DNA of 64,000 nucleotides from CAZAZQ01 sp964489705 (GCA_964489705.1 CAZAZQ010000011.1:1-64000), one strand, 5' to 3'. Positions 9,110 through 19,167 are shown, numbered from the stretch's first letter. A program made the numbers and translations. The notes: a model not told the origin generated them from the sequence alone.

Positions 9110-9907
9110 GTGCCTCTCGATTCGTTGCGGCATATCGACGGCTTTCTGTTGGATCTCAACGGGGTGGTCTACGACTACTCCCACGACGCCGACACCTACG
9201 TGCCTATCCCCGGGGCGGTAGAGACCATCAATCTCCTGAAGGAAAAGAAGATTCCTTACCGCTTTACCACCAACACCACCATCCGCTCGCTGGCGACGCT
9301 CCACCGAAAACTGCTCGACATGGGGCTGCCTATCGAAAAGGAAAAGATTTTCACCGTTACCAAATCCGCCGCCGCCTATCTCCGCCGAAAAGGGAATCCT
9401 TCCCTCTACCTCGTCGTCAACGAAGACACGGCGCAAGACTTCGCCGAATTTCCCCGCTCGAAAGAAAACCCCGAGGTCATTGTCGTCGGTGAAGTGGGGG
9501 ACATCTGGACGTATGAGATGCTCAATGAAATGTTTCACCTGATGTTGGACGGAACTGAGCTGGTAGCGCTCCACAAGGGAAAATTCTGGCAGTCGGGAGG
9601 AAAACTGCGGCTTGGTATCGGGGCGTTTATCAGCGGGCTGGAATATGCCACCGGCAAAGAAGCGGTGGTCATCGGGAAACCCTCCCCGGCGTTTTTTCGG
9701 GCGCCGGTAGACGATATGAACCTTCCTCCCGAACGGGTTGCTATGATAGGGGACGATATCGAATCGGACGTCGGCGCCGCCCAGCGGGTAGGGATGAAAG
9801 GTATCCTGGTCAAAACCGGCAAGTATCGGGAGCGCCTGGTGGCTGCCTCTTCGGTGACGCCTGACCTGGTCATAGATTCTGTTGCCGAACTCAAAAATTA
9901 TCTCTGA
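9110..9907 (+). CDS. HAD-IIA hydrolase (NagD/LHPP/HDHD2-like)
   Basis: 265 aa, starting at GTG 9110, two bases after yebC; no ATG start exists that keeps motif I. HAD motif I reads FLLDLNGVVYD (nucleophile D15), so the usual second Asp is Asn17; motif II is TTNTT, and the C-terminal motif GDDIESDVGAAQRVGMKG holds the Mg-binding acids. The cap sits between motifs II and III, as in class IIA. Related LHPP/HDHD2 proteins also vary at the second motif I position, so activity on small phosphates or phospholysine/histidine is conceivable. Substrate unknown. Confidence 0.85.
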   Translation: MPLDSLRHIDGFLLDLNGVVYDYSHDADTYVPIPGAVETINLLKEKKIPYRFTTNTTIRSLATLHRKLLDMGLPIEKEKIFTVTKSAAAYLRRKGNPSLYLVVNEDTAQDFAEFPRSKENPEVIVVGEVGDIWTYEMLNEMFHLMLDGTELVALHKGKFWQSGGKLRLGIGAFISGLEYATGKEAVVIGKPSPAFFRAPVDDMNLPPERVAMIGDDIESDVGAAQRVGMKGILVKTGKYRERLVAASSVTPDLVIDSVAELKNYL

Positions 9908-9930
9908 CTGTGACGATGCAATCGTAATAA

Positions 9931-9961
9931 AAAAAGCGGGTGATTTTCTCACCCGCTTTTT
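9931..9961. terminator. Bidirectional terminator between convergent genes
   Basis: Perfect 13-bp stem AAAAAGCGGGTGA/TCACCCGCTTTTT with a 5-nt loop. It ends in T-runs on both strands and sits between the HAD gene (+) and the chemoreceptor gene (-). Confidence 0.9.
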
Positions 9962-9996
9962 CCTTTCGAGGACCCATCCTAATATTTTTGAGGACC

Positions 9997-11724
9997 TTAC
10001 GCTGTTTTGAATCTCTCCACAATCATGCGCAGGTTCTCGGCTTGCTTGTTCAAGTCTTCCGTTGCCTGAGCCGCTTCGCGGGCGCCGGTGGCGGTGCCTT
10101 GAGTCAAGCTGTTGATGCTCTCGACGCTCTTGCGGATTTCAATGACGTTCGCCGATTGCTCTTCGGTAGCGGCGGCAATCTGGGCGATACGCTGCGTGAG
10201 GTTGGTGGAGACGTTCCGGATCTCTTCCAGCGCCGCAATCGCTTTTTCCGCCGACTGCTGACCGTTTTCGACTTCGTGGAGTCCGGCTTGCATCGACTGA
10301 ACAGCATGGTTGGTGCGGTTCTGGATTTCTTTAATCTTCTGGGAAATCTCCGCCGTCGCGCTGACGGTACGTTCCGCCAGCTTGCGCACTTCATCGGCGA
10401 CCACCGCAAAGCCGCGTCCCTGCTCCCCGGCACGGGCGGCTTCGATGGCGGCGTTGAGCGCCAGCAGGTTGGTCTGGTCGGCAATATCGTCGATCAATGC
10501 CGTCACTTCGCCGATCTCCGCCGACGACTTCTCCAACTCGGAGATGGTCTCGGCGGTATTGCGGAACGCATCGGCAATCGAACCGATGGCGCTGACCGTT
10601 TCATTGACCACTTCGCTTCCCTGCGAGGAAAGCTCCATTGCCTGGTTGGCGATATTATTGGCGTCCTCGGTGCTGTGGGAGTTCTCCTCGATTGCCGTCG
10701 ACATTTGCTCCATGGCGTTCGTCACCAGATTCGTTTCGGCGGACTGCCGCTCGGCGCCGCTGGCGATATGCTCCGACGAAGAGGAGATCTCCGTTATCGC
10801 CGCCGCCAATTGCGTGGTGTTGTTCGTAATGTCTCTGACAATCGTATCGAGGTTTTCGACCATTCGGTTGAATGAACCGTTCAGGTCGTTGATGCCGTTG
10901 ACAATCGCCAAAAAGACCTGCTGGAGCTCTCCAATCTCGTCAGACGATTTCTGTTGGAGAATGGTATGCTTGCTCCAGTCGAACTCGCGGGTGCTGACGG
11001 TGAGATTGCCGTCGGCTATCTCCGCCGTGATATGATTTAAGTATTCAAACGCTTCGTGGGTTTCCTTCTTGAGCGCCGCCAACAGGTTCAGTCGTTTGGA
11101 AATATTGTAAGAGAAGAAGAAACCGTAAATGGAGAGCGCCGTCACCAACAACGACAGGATAATCATCGCTCTTTTGATAAAAAGCGCCTGCCGTTCGTTC
11201 TCTTTTTGGAGCAGCGTCACCACAGTATTCGACTTGCTCAGCAAAGCGGTATTTTTCTCCTTGATGAATTTCAACGCTTCTCGGTATTCCGGCGACGATA
11301 CATCCCGGCTATCGGCGATATATTGGAGGTGGTGTTTGAAATCCAACCACAACGCCGAGATGTCGCTCATGACCTGGGCGGCTTCTTGATTTTTCGTTTT
11401 GGAAAGAAAGACCTCTTCGCCATTACCGCTGAGGGTCTTGCCGCCTTTGCTCAACGCCGAGAGAGTCATGTCGAACAAGGCAACCGCTTCTTTCAACTCT
11501 TGGCGGGTCTTTTCTATCTCCTCCGGAGAAGCCTGTTGATTCTGGCTTGCTTCCGCCAACATAAACGCCGCTTTGCTCATCCGTTGCGACAACATCCGCT
11601 GGCGCCCGGCGAGATTGATTGCTAAAGCACCCTTATCGGACTGCAAGAGAATAAGGGCGGTGACTATGGCTATAAGGAAAGTCAGCCCCCCAAAAAACAG
11701 GACAAATTTTGTTTTAATCTTCAT
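9997..11724 (-). CDS. Methyl-accepting chemotaxis protein with PilJ-type sensor domain
   Basis: 575 aa membrane receptor. TM1 at ~7-27, periplasmic PilJ-type N-terminal domain (INLAGRQRMLSQRMSKAAFM, ~35-55; related to NarX-like sensors), TM2 at ~188-208, a HAMP-like linker, then a long coiled coil. The CheA/CheW contact tip reads NLLALNAAIEAARAGEQGRG followed by FAVVADEVRKLAERT. Signals through CheW/CheA, possibly to type IV pili given the PilJ-like sensor and the pilin at 49.5 kb. SD GGGGAGC precedes the ATG. Divergent from the histidine kinase and cheV genes. Confidence 0.93.
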   Translation of the reverse strand: MKIKTKFVLFFGGLTFLIAIVTALILLQSDKGALAINLAGRQRMLSQRMSKAAFMLAEASQNQQASPEEIEKTRQELKEAVALFDMTLSALSKGGKTLSGNGEEVFLSKTKNQEAAQVMSDISALWLDFKHHLQYIADSRDVSSPEYREALKFIKEKNTALLSKSNTVVTLLQKENERQALFIKRAMIILSLLVTALSIYGFFFSYNISKRLNLLAALKKETHEAFEYLNHITAEIADGNLTVSTREFDWSKHTILQQKSSDEIGELQQVFLAIVNGINDLNGSFNRMVENLDTIVRDITNNTTQLAAAITEISSSSEHIASGAERQSAETNLVTNAMEQMSTAIEENSHSTEDANNIANQAMELSSQGSEVVNETVSAIGSIADAFRNTAETISELEKSSAEIGEVTALIDDIADQTNLLALNAAIEAARAGEQGRGFAVVADEVRKLAERTVSATAEISQKIKEIQNRTNHAVQSMQAGLHEVENGQQSAEKAIAALEEIRNVSTNLTQRIAQIAAATEEQSANVIEIRKSVESINSLTQGTATGAREAAQATEDLNKQAENLRMIVERFKTA

Positions 11725-11858
11725 AGGATAGCTCCCCGTCTTATATGAGATTTTCTTTAGCTTATTAATCGGAAGCCGGACTCATTTCTTAAATAAGCCT
11801 CCCCCCATGAAAAGTTTCGGCAGTCTTGTCTATAATGTTATAGGTACAAGAGACGATA

Positions 11859-12674
11859 ATGAAAATAAATGGAAACGAAAAGAAGCTGGGGCGAATCGTA
11901 TCTGAAGTGAAGGCGAATACCGACAATCTCAAGAAGCAAGACCATCCTGCCCAGAGAGAGACGGAAAAATCCCTTCCGCCGGAAGAGCAGTGTTTGGAGT
12001 TTTTTTCTTTGTTTATTCATGATCTGCGGGCACCGTTGCTTTCGACAAAGTATTTGCTCAATCTGCTGAACGAGGGAAACTTCGACCCCTCATCTCCTCG
12101 ACACCAGCGGATGGTGCGCTCGGCTTTGACCGCCATGGAACGGCTGGAGTCAATTATTGACGATACTCTGGCGATGGCAAAAGCCGATGCCCTGGGATGG
12201 TCGGTACGTCTGGTCAATATCGTCCCGGAAAACGTTATCAAAGAGGCTATCGAGCTTATCCGCGGGCTGGCGGAAGAGAACGACGTTCGAGTAACTTATA
12301 CCAACAACTCCGGCAATACCCCGGTGAAAACCGACCCGAGGCTGTTGAAAAGGGTGCTCGACAATTTGCTTTACAACGCCGTCCGGCATACCCCGCCGAA
12401 CGAATCGGTCGCCGTCTACACCGATGTCGGCAAAGGGTGCCTGTATATCCATATCAAAGATTCCGGCGACGGCTTGCCCGAGGTCGAGCCGGAAAAATTG
12501 TTTGAAAAGTTCGGGCAGGTGGAAGCCCGCCGACAAGGGAAACATCAGGGGGTAGGATTGGGCTTGTACTTCTGTCGTCGGGCTCTTACGGAAATGGGCG
12601 GGTCGATTACCGCCGCCAACCATCCCAAGGGAGGGGCGGAGTTCACGGTGACGTTAGCCAAAGCTGAGGAGTAA
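11859..12674 (+). CDS. Soluble sensor histidine kinase
   Basis: 271 aa without TM segments. After a ~40-residue charged N-terminus, the HisKA box is FIHDLRAPLLSTKYLL (H54). The HATPase domain shows the N box NLLYNAVRHTPPNE, the G1 box DSGDGLPE and the G2 box GVGLGLYFCRRAL. No sensory domain of its own, so input probably comes from a partner such as the neighbouring receptor or CheV. Its stop is 5 nt before the cheV GTG, so the two are co-transcribed. A TATAAT at 11831-11836 is a plausible -10 box. Confidence 0.9.
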   Translation: MKINGNEKKLGRIVSEVKANTDNLKKQDHPAQRETEKSLPPEEQCLEFFSLFIHDLRAPLLSTKYLLNLLNEGNFDPSSPRHQRMVRSALTAMERLESIIDDTLAMAKADALGWSVRLVNIVPENVIKEAIELIRGLAEENDVRVTYTNNSGNTPVKTDPRLLKRVLDNLLYNAVRHTPPNESVAVYTDVGKGCLYIHIKDSGDGLPEVEPEKLFEKFGQVEARRQGKHQGVGLGLYFCRRALTEMGGSITAANHPKGGAEFTVTLAKAEE

Positions 12675-12679
12675 CGAGA

Positions 12680-13603
12680 GTGAAAGAGCAATTCGACGCC
12701 GAGTCGTACTTGAAATCGGGTTCCAACGAGCTGAGGATCCTTGAGTATCGATGCGGGGAAATGTCATTCGGAATAAACATCTTGAAAGTGAACAAAATCG
12801 TCACTACCATGACCCATTTCACTGCCATCCCCGAATCGCATCCCGCCGTCAAGGGCATCTTTCGGGATATGCAGCGATTGGTGCCGGTTATCGATTTGGC
12901 GGCTTTCTTGGGCACCGGCACAGACGGGACGGCTCACCGGAAAGTCATCGTCACGGAATTTTTGGAGACCATCACCGGCTTTCTGGTCGGGGAAATCAAG
13001 TGGATTCATCATTTCAATTGGAAAGATGTCGTCGACGCTCATGATGTCTTCAACGAGATAGATCAAAAATATGTCATCGGTATCGTGAAAGCCCCGGACG
13101 GACGAATGATTTTGCTGTTGGACTACGAGACCATCTTGATGGAACTCTATCCGCCCTTGAGTGCGTTGGGGGCTTCGACAGCTCACCTGGAAGGAATCGA
13201 CTTTACCGGCAGAAAAATCTTGATCGCCGAAGACTCTGCGGCGATTCGCTCTATTCTTCAGAATGAATTAGCCAAACTCGGCGCGGAAGTCGTTCCGGCA
13301 AGCGACGGCGCCGACGGCTGGCGGGAGTTTCAAAAACAGCCGTTTGACCTCGTCATCAGTGACGTGGAAATGCCGCAGATGGACGGTTTGGCGTTGACCT
13401 CACACATTCGCCAATCGGAGCGCGCCTCGACGCCGGTGATAATTTACTCTTCCATCGGCGATACCGGTATGAAAGCCCGGGCTCGCTTTCTCAACGCCGA
13501 CGCTCACATCACCAAGCTCAACTTCAACGAACTTCTCACTGTTGCGGACAAACTGATGCGAGGCGAAAAATGCCAATGGAAAACCGAGAACTACACTCCG
13601 TAA
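12680..13603 (+). CDS. cheV: CheV-type chemotaxis coupling protein (CheW-REC)
   Basis: 307 aa, GTG start. Residues ~15-165 form a CheW-like domain (LEYRCGEMSFGINILKVNKI; SHPAVKGIFRDMQRLVPVID), and ~183-305 a receiver (ILIAEDSAAIRSIL, phosphorylation site D228 in ISDVEMPQMDG). CheV couples receptors to CheA and adapts by phosphorylation. The pairing with an adjacent histidine kinase rather than cheA is unusual. A terminator follows. Confidence 0.92.
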   Translation: MKEQFDAESYLKSGSNELRILEYRCGEMSFGINILKVNKIVTTMTHFTAIPESHPAVKGIFRDMQRLVPVIDLAAFLGTGTDGTAHRKVIVTEFLETITGFLVGEIKWIHHFNWKDVVDAHDVFNEIDQKYVIGIVKAPDGRMILLLDYETILMELYPPLSALGASTAHLEGIDFTGRKILIAEDSAAIRSILQNELAKLGAEVVPASDGADGWREFQKQPFDLVISDVEMPQMDGLALTSHIRQSERASTPVIIYSSIGDTGMKARARFLNADAHITKLNFNELLTVADKLMRGEKCQWKTENYTP

Positions 13604-13653
13604 GAGCCTCGACGGTCCGGCGCTTCCGGAGGTCGTAAGGACCTTTCGACTGA

Positions 13654-13677
13654 AGGGGATACTCCCCTGTTTTTATT
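13654..13677 (+). terminator. Rho-independent terminator after cheV
   Basis: AGGGGA-TAC-TCCCCT hairpin (13654-13668) followed by GTTTTTATTT, 50 nt after the cheV stop. From here to the tRNA (13678-14053) I see no credible gene; overlapping short frames there lack start context and family resemblance. Confidence 0.75.
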
Positions 13678-14053
13678 TCCGGGAAGCAAATGAATCTGCG
13701 TCAGTTTCTCGTCTCTTTGTGGGGAGACAGAGGCAGGCAAAACTCTGTTGGGGAGAAATCTTTCGGGAGACAGTCGAAAGGTCGGACGAAAGGTGGAAGC
13801 AATCCCCTCACTCCAGTCACCACTGCTGGGGTGAAGACGCGCCTTTTGAGCAAGGGTGGATTTCCGGTGTTCGAGGGAGACAGATTTTTCAGCACTCCTT
13901 TTGAGGTTGTTCTTGGAAACATTTTTGGTGTCTGAAGGAATTGAGGGTATAACGACTTTGGAGCGGTTTTGACGACACAAAATCCTTTACAATTAGGCTT
14001 GCGGACGTTAACGTTGGGAAGACGACATCAAGTCGCTCTGCGCGGTTTTGTAC

Positions 14054-14142
<89 letters not shown>

Positions 14143-14229
14143 TATTGGTATATTCTGGATACATCCTTTACACTTTATTCCGGTCAGAACAGAAAAAGGA
14201 AGATCCGTCCCGGATCTGCCCTGCGGCGA

Positions 14230-16209
14230 CTACCTTCCTTGCCCATTCGCTTGCAAATCAAGGTTGTCCTTACAGGCTGAAGAGGATCGTAATGTCACTA
14301 CCTTTGATGTATCACAACAATACATGTTCTTGTCCACGTAATGCTGAGATGGAACACTGCCCTTGTTTGTTTCCCTATTATCATAGAAGCGGGTGATCTC
14401 TTCCTTGATCACTTTCAGGATGTCTGGAAAAGGTGGAGAAGCTTTAACGTTGATGTTACTCAGTTTATATTCCTTAGTGTACATAGGATAAATCTCATAG
14501 ACATTGTCTTCGATTATAAACGCGTGATTAACATAACTGCCGATTACGAAAGGACGTACTCCGATTGGTTTTTCAAACAGGTTTCTTCCATTACTATAAT
14601 CACGAACATCGTTAATACAACCGAAGAACTCCTGAAGAAGAGTCGGCGCAATGTCAATATGGGATGTCGGGTAGCCAATTTTTTGTGGCTCACGGTGAGG
14701 TAGATAGAGAACTAACGGCACCATTGTTTGATATTTGGTGAAATTACTTCCGTGCCCCCAATAATTTGCTCGGTTATCGTTCAACTCGTCGGAATGATCA
14801 CTGGTGATGATAATTACCGTATTCGCCATGTCTCCAAGTGAATCCAATTGTTGAATAATGTCGCCTATGAGACGATCAACATAGTGAGTCGAGTTCATAT
14901 AATCATTTCGATAATACACGGGATCTGTGTCATCCTTAGCAAACATTAGATTAATATCTTCAGCGGGAAGGAAAACAGAATCTTCTTTAGGGTATCTATA
15001 AGGAAAGTGGTTAGACTTGTAAAAGGCAAAGGTCAGGTATGGCTTACGATTACTGTGTTGCTCACGTATGAAGGAGATAACCTGCCGAGTCATGTCCATG
15101 TCTTGTTCTACTGCCGACTGCCCAGCGAAGGATTCATGAACTTCGATACCGCGGAAAACAGCGTCTTTGATCTTGTGACGTTTGAAATTTGATTTGGCAA
15201 AGATTCCAAAAGTATAGCCGTTCTCTTTGAGCGCATCTATTAGAACTGGGTTGTCAATCAAGACATTGTTGGCCTTCACAGCTGCCCAATAGGTTGCATC
15301 AAGGCCGTAGAAGAAGCCGAAGACACCGGCTACCGTTGAATTACCTGAGGAGAAATGATTAAGAAACACAGACGATTTCTGAGAGAGAGCGAAAATATTC
15401 GGTGTTACCTTCTCGTTCATCATATCAAAACGCCAACTCTCCAGAAAGACAATGACGATGTTTGGTGGCTTTGTGTCGGGTGATACATTGTACTTCATAT
15501 TGCAGAGGGGGTATTTCAGAGAACCTCGAAATTCACTGGCTGTACCGCTGGTCTCATTCTCGCTTATCGGCAAAAGCTCTCCGAACTTGTCAGCGTTTTT
15601 GTGAGAAGTAATCGGAAAATAAACCGGTAGCTTAGGGGTAAAACTTGTGATCCGAACATCGTTCTTCTGGTAGGCAACAGCGTGAACGACCTGGCTAATG
15701 CCAAAGGACAGGACAACAAGCGACCAAAAAGCCGTTACAAGCAACTTGGGTTTCCTTATCTTCCAGGAAATCTTGAAAATGCCGATCTCAACCACAATAA
15801 TACTAAACAATGCAAAAAGGATGTTGCGGATTGTGGAAGGCGGTAACCCGAAAGCCTCAAAGTCATTTAGTGCCCATTCTAACCAAAATAAGTCGATATG
15901 AATCTTAGCGATCTTGTAGGCAAAACTATCTATGAGAAGAAAGTAAACAAAAACAATGATGATTGCTGCATTCGGAATGAACGCAAACTTTTTGAGAGGG
16001 AAAAACAATAGAAATGCTATTGAGACAACAAACAGGAGAGGTAAAACGTAGTAACCAACGACGACACAAGAGAAATAAAACCAGGACAGAATGGTCAAAT
16101 TAACACTTCTTATGTCTAGTAGAAGTATCAAGTAGATCACCGGTACATTTAGGACCAGAACGATGATCAGCTGTCGATAAAGATCGGCTGCTTGATTTAA
16201 CCATTTCAT
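14230..16209 (-). CDS. YejM/PbgA-like membrane hydrolase (alkaline phosphatase superfamily)
   Basis: 659 aa. Five N-terminal TM helices (residues ~10-185, DUF3413-like region), then a periplasmic sulfatase/phosphoethanolamine-transferase-like domain starting PPNIVIVFLESWRFD (~245). It contains SSGNSTVAGVFGFFYGL, the segment that in YejM-type proteins replaces the catalytic-nucleophile loop, and the metal-ligand-like VIIITSDHSDE with YWGHGSNF. In E. coli, YejM senses periplasmic LPS and controls LpxC turnover, but enzymatic homologues also exist. It lies 9 nt after the enoyl-CoA hydratase-like gene in the same direction. Base composition is more AT-rich than in the first 14 kb. Confidence 0.75.
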   Translation of the reverse strand: MKWLNQAADLYRQLIIVLVLNVPVIYLILLLDIRSVNLTILSWFYFSCVVVGYYVLPLLFVVSIAFLLFFPLKKFAFIPNAAIIIVFVYFLLIDSFAYKIAKIHIDLFWLEWALNDFEAFGLPPSTIRNILFALFSIIVVEIGIFKISWKIRKPKLLVTAFWSLVVLSFGISQVVHAVAYQKNDVRITSFTPKLPVYFPITSHKNADKFGELLPISENETSGTASEFRGSLKYPLCNMKYNVSPDTKPPNIVIVFLESWRFDMMNEKVTPNIFALSQKSSVFLNHFSSGNSTVAGVFGFFYGLDATYWAAVKANNVLIDNPVLIDALKENGYTFGIFAKSNFKRHKIKDAVFRGIEVHESFAGQSAVEQDMDMTRQVISFIREQHSNRKPYLTFAFYKSNHFPYRYPKEDSVFLPAEDINLMFAKDDTDPVYYRNDYMNSTHYVDRLIGDIIQQLDSLGDMANTVIIITSDHSDELNDNRANYWGHGSNFTKYQTMVPLVLYLPHREPQKIGYPTSHIDIAPTLLQEFFGCINDVRDYSNGRNLFEKPIGVRPFVIGSYVNHAFIIEDNVYEIYPMYTKEYKLSNINVKASPPFPDILKVIKEEITRFYDNRETNKGSVPSQHYVDKNMYCCDTSKVVTLRSSSACKDNLDLQANGQGR

Positions 16210-16218
16210 TTAATGTTT

Positions 16219-17004
16219 CTATCTGTGGCTTTCAGACGGTGGCAACTTGATCTTATGTTTGACGGCCAGTTTTGCTTCCATCTCAAAGTAAGTTGCCAAT
16301 CCCTTCAATTCACACTGCATCAAGCTTTTTGTCATGCCTACAACACTGGAGGGAACGCGCGATATTTTCTTCGCTGCCTTTATGCATCCTTGCTCAAAAC
16401 TTTCATCCGTAACAATCTCGTCCACGAGCCCAAGCTCAAGTGCTTGGGTTGCAGAAAGCGAATCCCCGCTGAGCAATATCTTCTTAGCTTTCATTATGCC
16501 GACATATTTGGGAAGAAAAAAAGCAAGAGCTCCTTGGGGCGGCATTTGATATCGAATGTGGGGAAACGAAAATACTGTATTATCAGTAATCATTCTGTGA
16601 TCAGTGGCAAGTATTGCACCAAGGAACGCCCCGACAACAGATCCGCGAACTCCCGAGACGATAATCTTTTCAAATCCGCATATCAATTGGATAAACTGAG
16701 ACAATGCATTCTCTTCACGAAACAGGTTCATCTCCCCATTGAAAGATTCTACTATCCTTTTCATGAATTGAGCATGCTTTTCTTCGCCCATTGCAGACTC
16801 GGCGCTGAGTATGAGAAGCACTTCTATACTGGGCAGAAGGTCTGCCAAACGTATCTTTTTGAAAAAGGCTTCCTTGAGTGACAAATCGGTCGCAATCTCG
16901 AAGACTCTGTCTCTGAGATTGATCACCCCAACCGTTTCATCTATATAGGCTTCAAGAAAATCACTGCTTGATTCAAAGGAATCTCCCTCGGATATATGTT
17001 CCAT
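16219..17004 (-). CDS. Enoyl-CoA hydratase/isomerase family protein
   Basis: 261 aa crotonase-fold protein. The oxyanion-hole region is recognisable: VRGSVVGAFLGAILATDHRM (~125-145) corresponds to the family's G-x-GxxL...D-x-R. FSFPHIRYQMPPQGALAFF and ALELGLVDEIV follow the usual order. The typical catalytic Glu pair is not obvious, so the reaction (hydratase, isomerase or other CoA chemistry) is uncertain. SD TAGGAG precedes the ATG. It is the first gene of a two-gene unit with the YejM-like hydrolase. Confidence 0.75.
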   Translation of the reverse strand: MEHISEGDSFESSSDFLEAYIDETVGVINLRDRVFEIATDLSLKEAFFKKIRLADLLPSIEVLLILSAESAMGEEKHAQFMKRIVESFNGEMNLFREENALSQFIQLICGFEKIIVSGVRGSVVGAFLGAILATDHRMITDNTVFSFPHIRYQMPPQGALAFFLPKYVGIMKAKKILLSGDSLSATQALELGLVDEIVTDESFEQGCIKAAKKISRVPSSVVGMTKSLMQCELKGLATYFEMEAKLAVKHKIKLPPSESHR

Positions 17005-17112
17005 ATTATTCTCCTACATTACTCATAATTGTCGTACCCGCCTGAAGAGATACTATTTCCCGACGGAGAGCGGCCGAGGGGAAGCCGCCCTCCCCGAGAA
17101 GTTGAAGTCCAT

Positions 17113-17784
17113 TCATTGTGTTGTAATCGGGAAGTAGTATGTCAAACCGGCAGTGACGCCGATATGGCCGGTGTCGTCAAAGTCGGAACCAAACTTGTCT
17201 TCATCCTTCATAAAGACATAATGGAACTTGCCTTCGGCAAACAGCGACAGCTCAGGTGTTGCAAAGTATTCCACACCTGCCCCGAAATTCAAACCGAAGC
17301 TTGTCTTTTTGAATTCTTCACCATTATCCAACTGGACAGGGTCTCCTGTGACATCATCCTCAGTGAGTTTCCAAGGATAGATACCAGCACCGGCTCTGAC
17401 AAAGGGATTAATCATGTTGTTTTCATTTTTTATGAATGGCCCCAGGTTCAGAATTCCATCGACGTAGATCTGCGGCATGTTCAGGTACGGCTCTTTTGAT
17501 GGTTCATCATTAACTTCGTCTTTCATTTTCATAAACGAGTATTTGAAACCGGCCTCCACGGAAAACTCGGGGATGACACCGTAGCAAACATGCGCACCAA
17601 ATGACGGTCCAAGGTCGAAGAAATCGCTGATACTACTGTCAGAAGTAACATCGCCGGTGGCAGGAATGAGGATTCCGCCATCAATCCCGACTCCCAGCTT
17701 GTTGACTTTGTCAAACGCATTTGCCTGCGAGAATGAGAAGCAGACAACGCCCAATACCATAATGGTCAAAGCTATTCGTTTCAT
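17113..17784 (-). CDS. Outer-membrane beta-barrel protein (OmpW/OmpA-like)
   Basis: 223 aa. A clear signal peptide (MKRIALTIMVLGVVCFSFSQ, cut after ANA) is preceded by the strong SD AGGAGG. The mature chain has alternating strands, Gly-rich starts (VGIDGGILIPATGDV) and a late strand pair ending HIGVTAGLTYYFPITTQ, typical of eight-stranded barrels. Ligand unknown. Isolated between the hydrolase pair and the flavoprotein gene. Confidence 0.7.
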   Translation of the reverse strand: MKRIALTIMVLGVVCFSFSQANAFDKVNKLGVGIDGGILIPATGDVTSDSSISDFFDLGPSFGAHVCYGVIPEFSVEAGFKYSFMKMKDEVNDEPSKEPYLNMPQIYVDGILNLGPFIKNENNMINPFVRAGAGIYPWKLTEDDVTGDPVQLDNGEEFKKTSFGLNFGAGVEYFATPELSLFAEGKFHYVFMKDEDKFGSDFDDTGHIGVTAGLTYYFPITTQ

Positions 17785-17934
17785 TTGAACCTCCTATTCA
17801 TTGTTGTTGTTTTTCGTGTTCTTTCCATGATAAGCATCTCGTTGTCTCAATTTCCAAAGGCATCACCTCCTTCCACATCGTGATATTCATTCCTCCTTAG
17901 GCTCCTTTTCCAATAGACTAGTTCCATAAGCTCA

Positions 17935-19059
17935 TCAGTCATGCTCTGAGGAGACAATTCCTTCGGCCCCGGCCCTTTCAAATTCTTCCGACAGAACATT
18001 AAAAAGTTCTCTAACAGAGATAATGTTATCAACACGATATGCATTTGCGCCCGCAAAGGCGAATCCTTCTTCAAACCTACCATTTTTGGCATTGGCCAAT
18101 ACAAGCGCAATGCAGTACGGCGCGTTTCTAAAGTTGCAAGTCCTCAAGCACTTCCACGGACATCTGAACGGTTTCTTAATCCCCGCATTCACATCGTCGA
18201 CAAACTTGTTCCGTATCACTCTTGCCGGTATTCCAACAGGACTATCAATTATGACAAGGTCTTCCTTTTTGCACTTTATATATGCCGCCTTGAATTCCTC
18301 CGCGGCATCGCACTCGTGGGTCGCAACAAACCTGGTGCCCATTTTCACACCCTTAGCCCCCATTTGAATGTATTTATAAATGTCAGCGCCAGTATATACC
18401 CCACCTGCGGCGATTACCGGGATGCTTTTGCCAAATCTCTGCTCATATGGCTCAATTACGGAGATAACCTCCGGTAGTAGTCGCTCAAGGGCATAAGCGG
18501 GATTGTCGAGATCGTCTTTTCTAAATCCTTGGTGACCTCCCGATAACGGTCCTTCGATAACCACAGCATCAGGGACAAGATCGTATTTGTTTGCCCAGTG
18601 TTGGAATATGAGTTTTGCAGCTCTTGCTGAGGATACCTTGGGAACAACTTTGGTTGCAATATCCTTCAATCTATCCAGCGGCAATGTCTTGGGGTTTTTC
18701 AATGGAAGTCCCGCGCTGAGGAAAACCAGGTCTGCCCCCTCGTCCACAGCAACTCCCGCCAGGGCACTAAAATCTGCAAGCGCAACCATCAAATTCACTC
18801 CAATTATTCCAGGTGTCATTGCCTTGGCTTTTCTTATTTCTTTTCTTAAGGCTCTTTTATTCGCTTCTCTATAATTGGTTTTATAATCAGGTTCAAGCAT
18901 ACCTATACCGGCCGCGGCAATGACTCCAACGCCACCTTCACTTGCAACGGCAGAAGCCAATCCGGATAAGGAAATACCTACACCCATTCCCCCTTGAATA
19001 ATGGGTATTCTTGCCTCCAGTTCACCTATCTTCAAGGTTGGCATTGTGCTCAAGTTCAT
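17935..19059 (-). CDS. NAD(P)H-dependent flavin oxidoreductase / nitronate monooxygenase family (FabK-like)
   Basis: 374 aa TIM-barrel flavoprotein. The N-terminus has the FMN-binding signature PIIQGGMGVGISLSGLASAV; AAGGVYTGADIYKYIQMGAK with GVKMGTRFVATHECDA supplies the phosphate-binding loop. The family includes 2-nitropropane dioxygenases and the enoyl-ACP reductase FabK. Extra C-terminal cysteines (CPWKCLRTCNFRNAPYC, ~305-322) belong to a longer subgroup and might bind a metal centre; that is inference. An alternative start MPTLKI lies 15 nt downstream. Confidence 0.82.
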   Translation of the reverse strand: MNLSTMPTLKIGELEARIPIIQGGMGVGISLSGLASAVASEGGVGVIAAAGIGMLEPDYKTNYREANKRALRKEIRKAKAMTPGIIGVNLMVALADFSALAGVAVDEGADLVFLSAGLPLKNPKTLPLDRLKDIATKVVPKVSSARAAKLIFQHWANKYDLVPDAVVIEGPLSGGHQGFRKDDLDNPAYALERLLPEVISVIEPYEQRFGKSIPVIAAGGVYTGADIYKYIQMGAKGVKMGTRFVATHECDAAEEFKAAYIKCKKEDLVIIDSPVGIPARVIRNKFVDDVNAGIKKPFRCPWKCLRTCNFRNAPYCIALVLANAKNGRFEEGFAFAGANAYRVDNIISVRELFNVLSEEFERAGAEGIVSSEHD

Positions 19060-19167
19060 GGACCATCTATCTCTGTTTAACTGTTTTGCATAGCTCTCGA
19101 ATATACCGGATCGTTATGTGTAGCTCCTGACTATACGGATCAGTATAGATCCTTTGGGCTGTATCGA

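Noticed and set aside
13678..14053. Short overlapping frames between cheV and the tRNA
   Set aside because: Several frames on both strands are open by chance; none has an SD and a recognisable fold.
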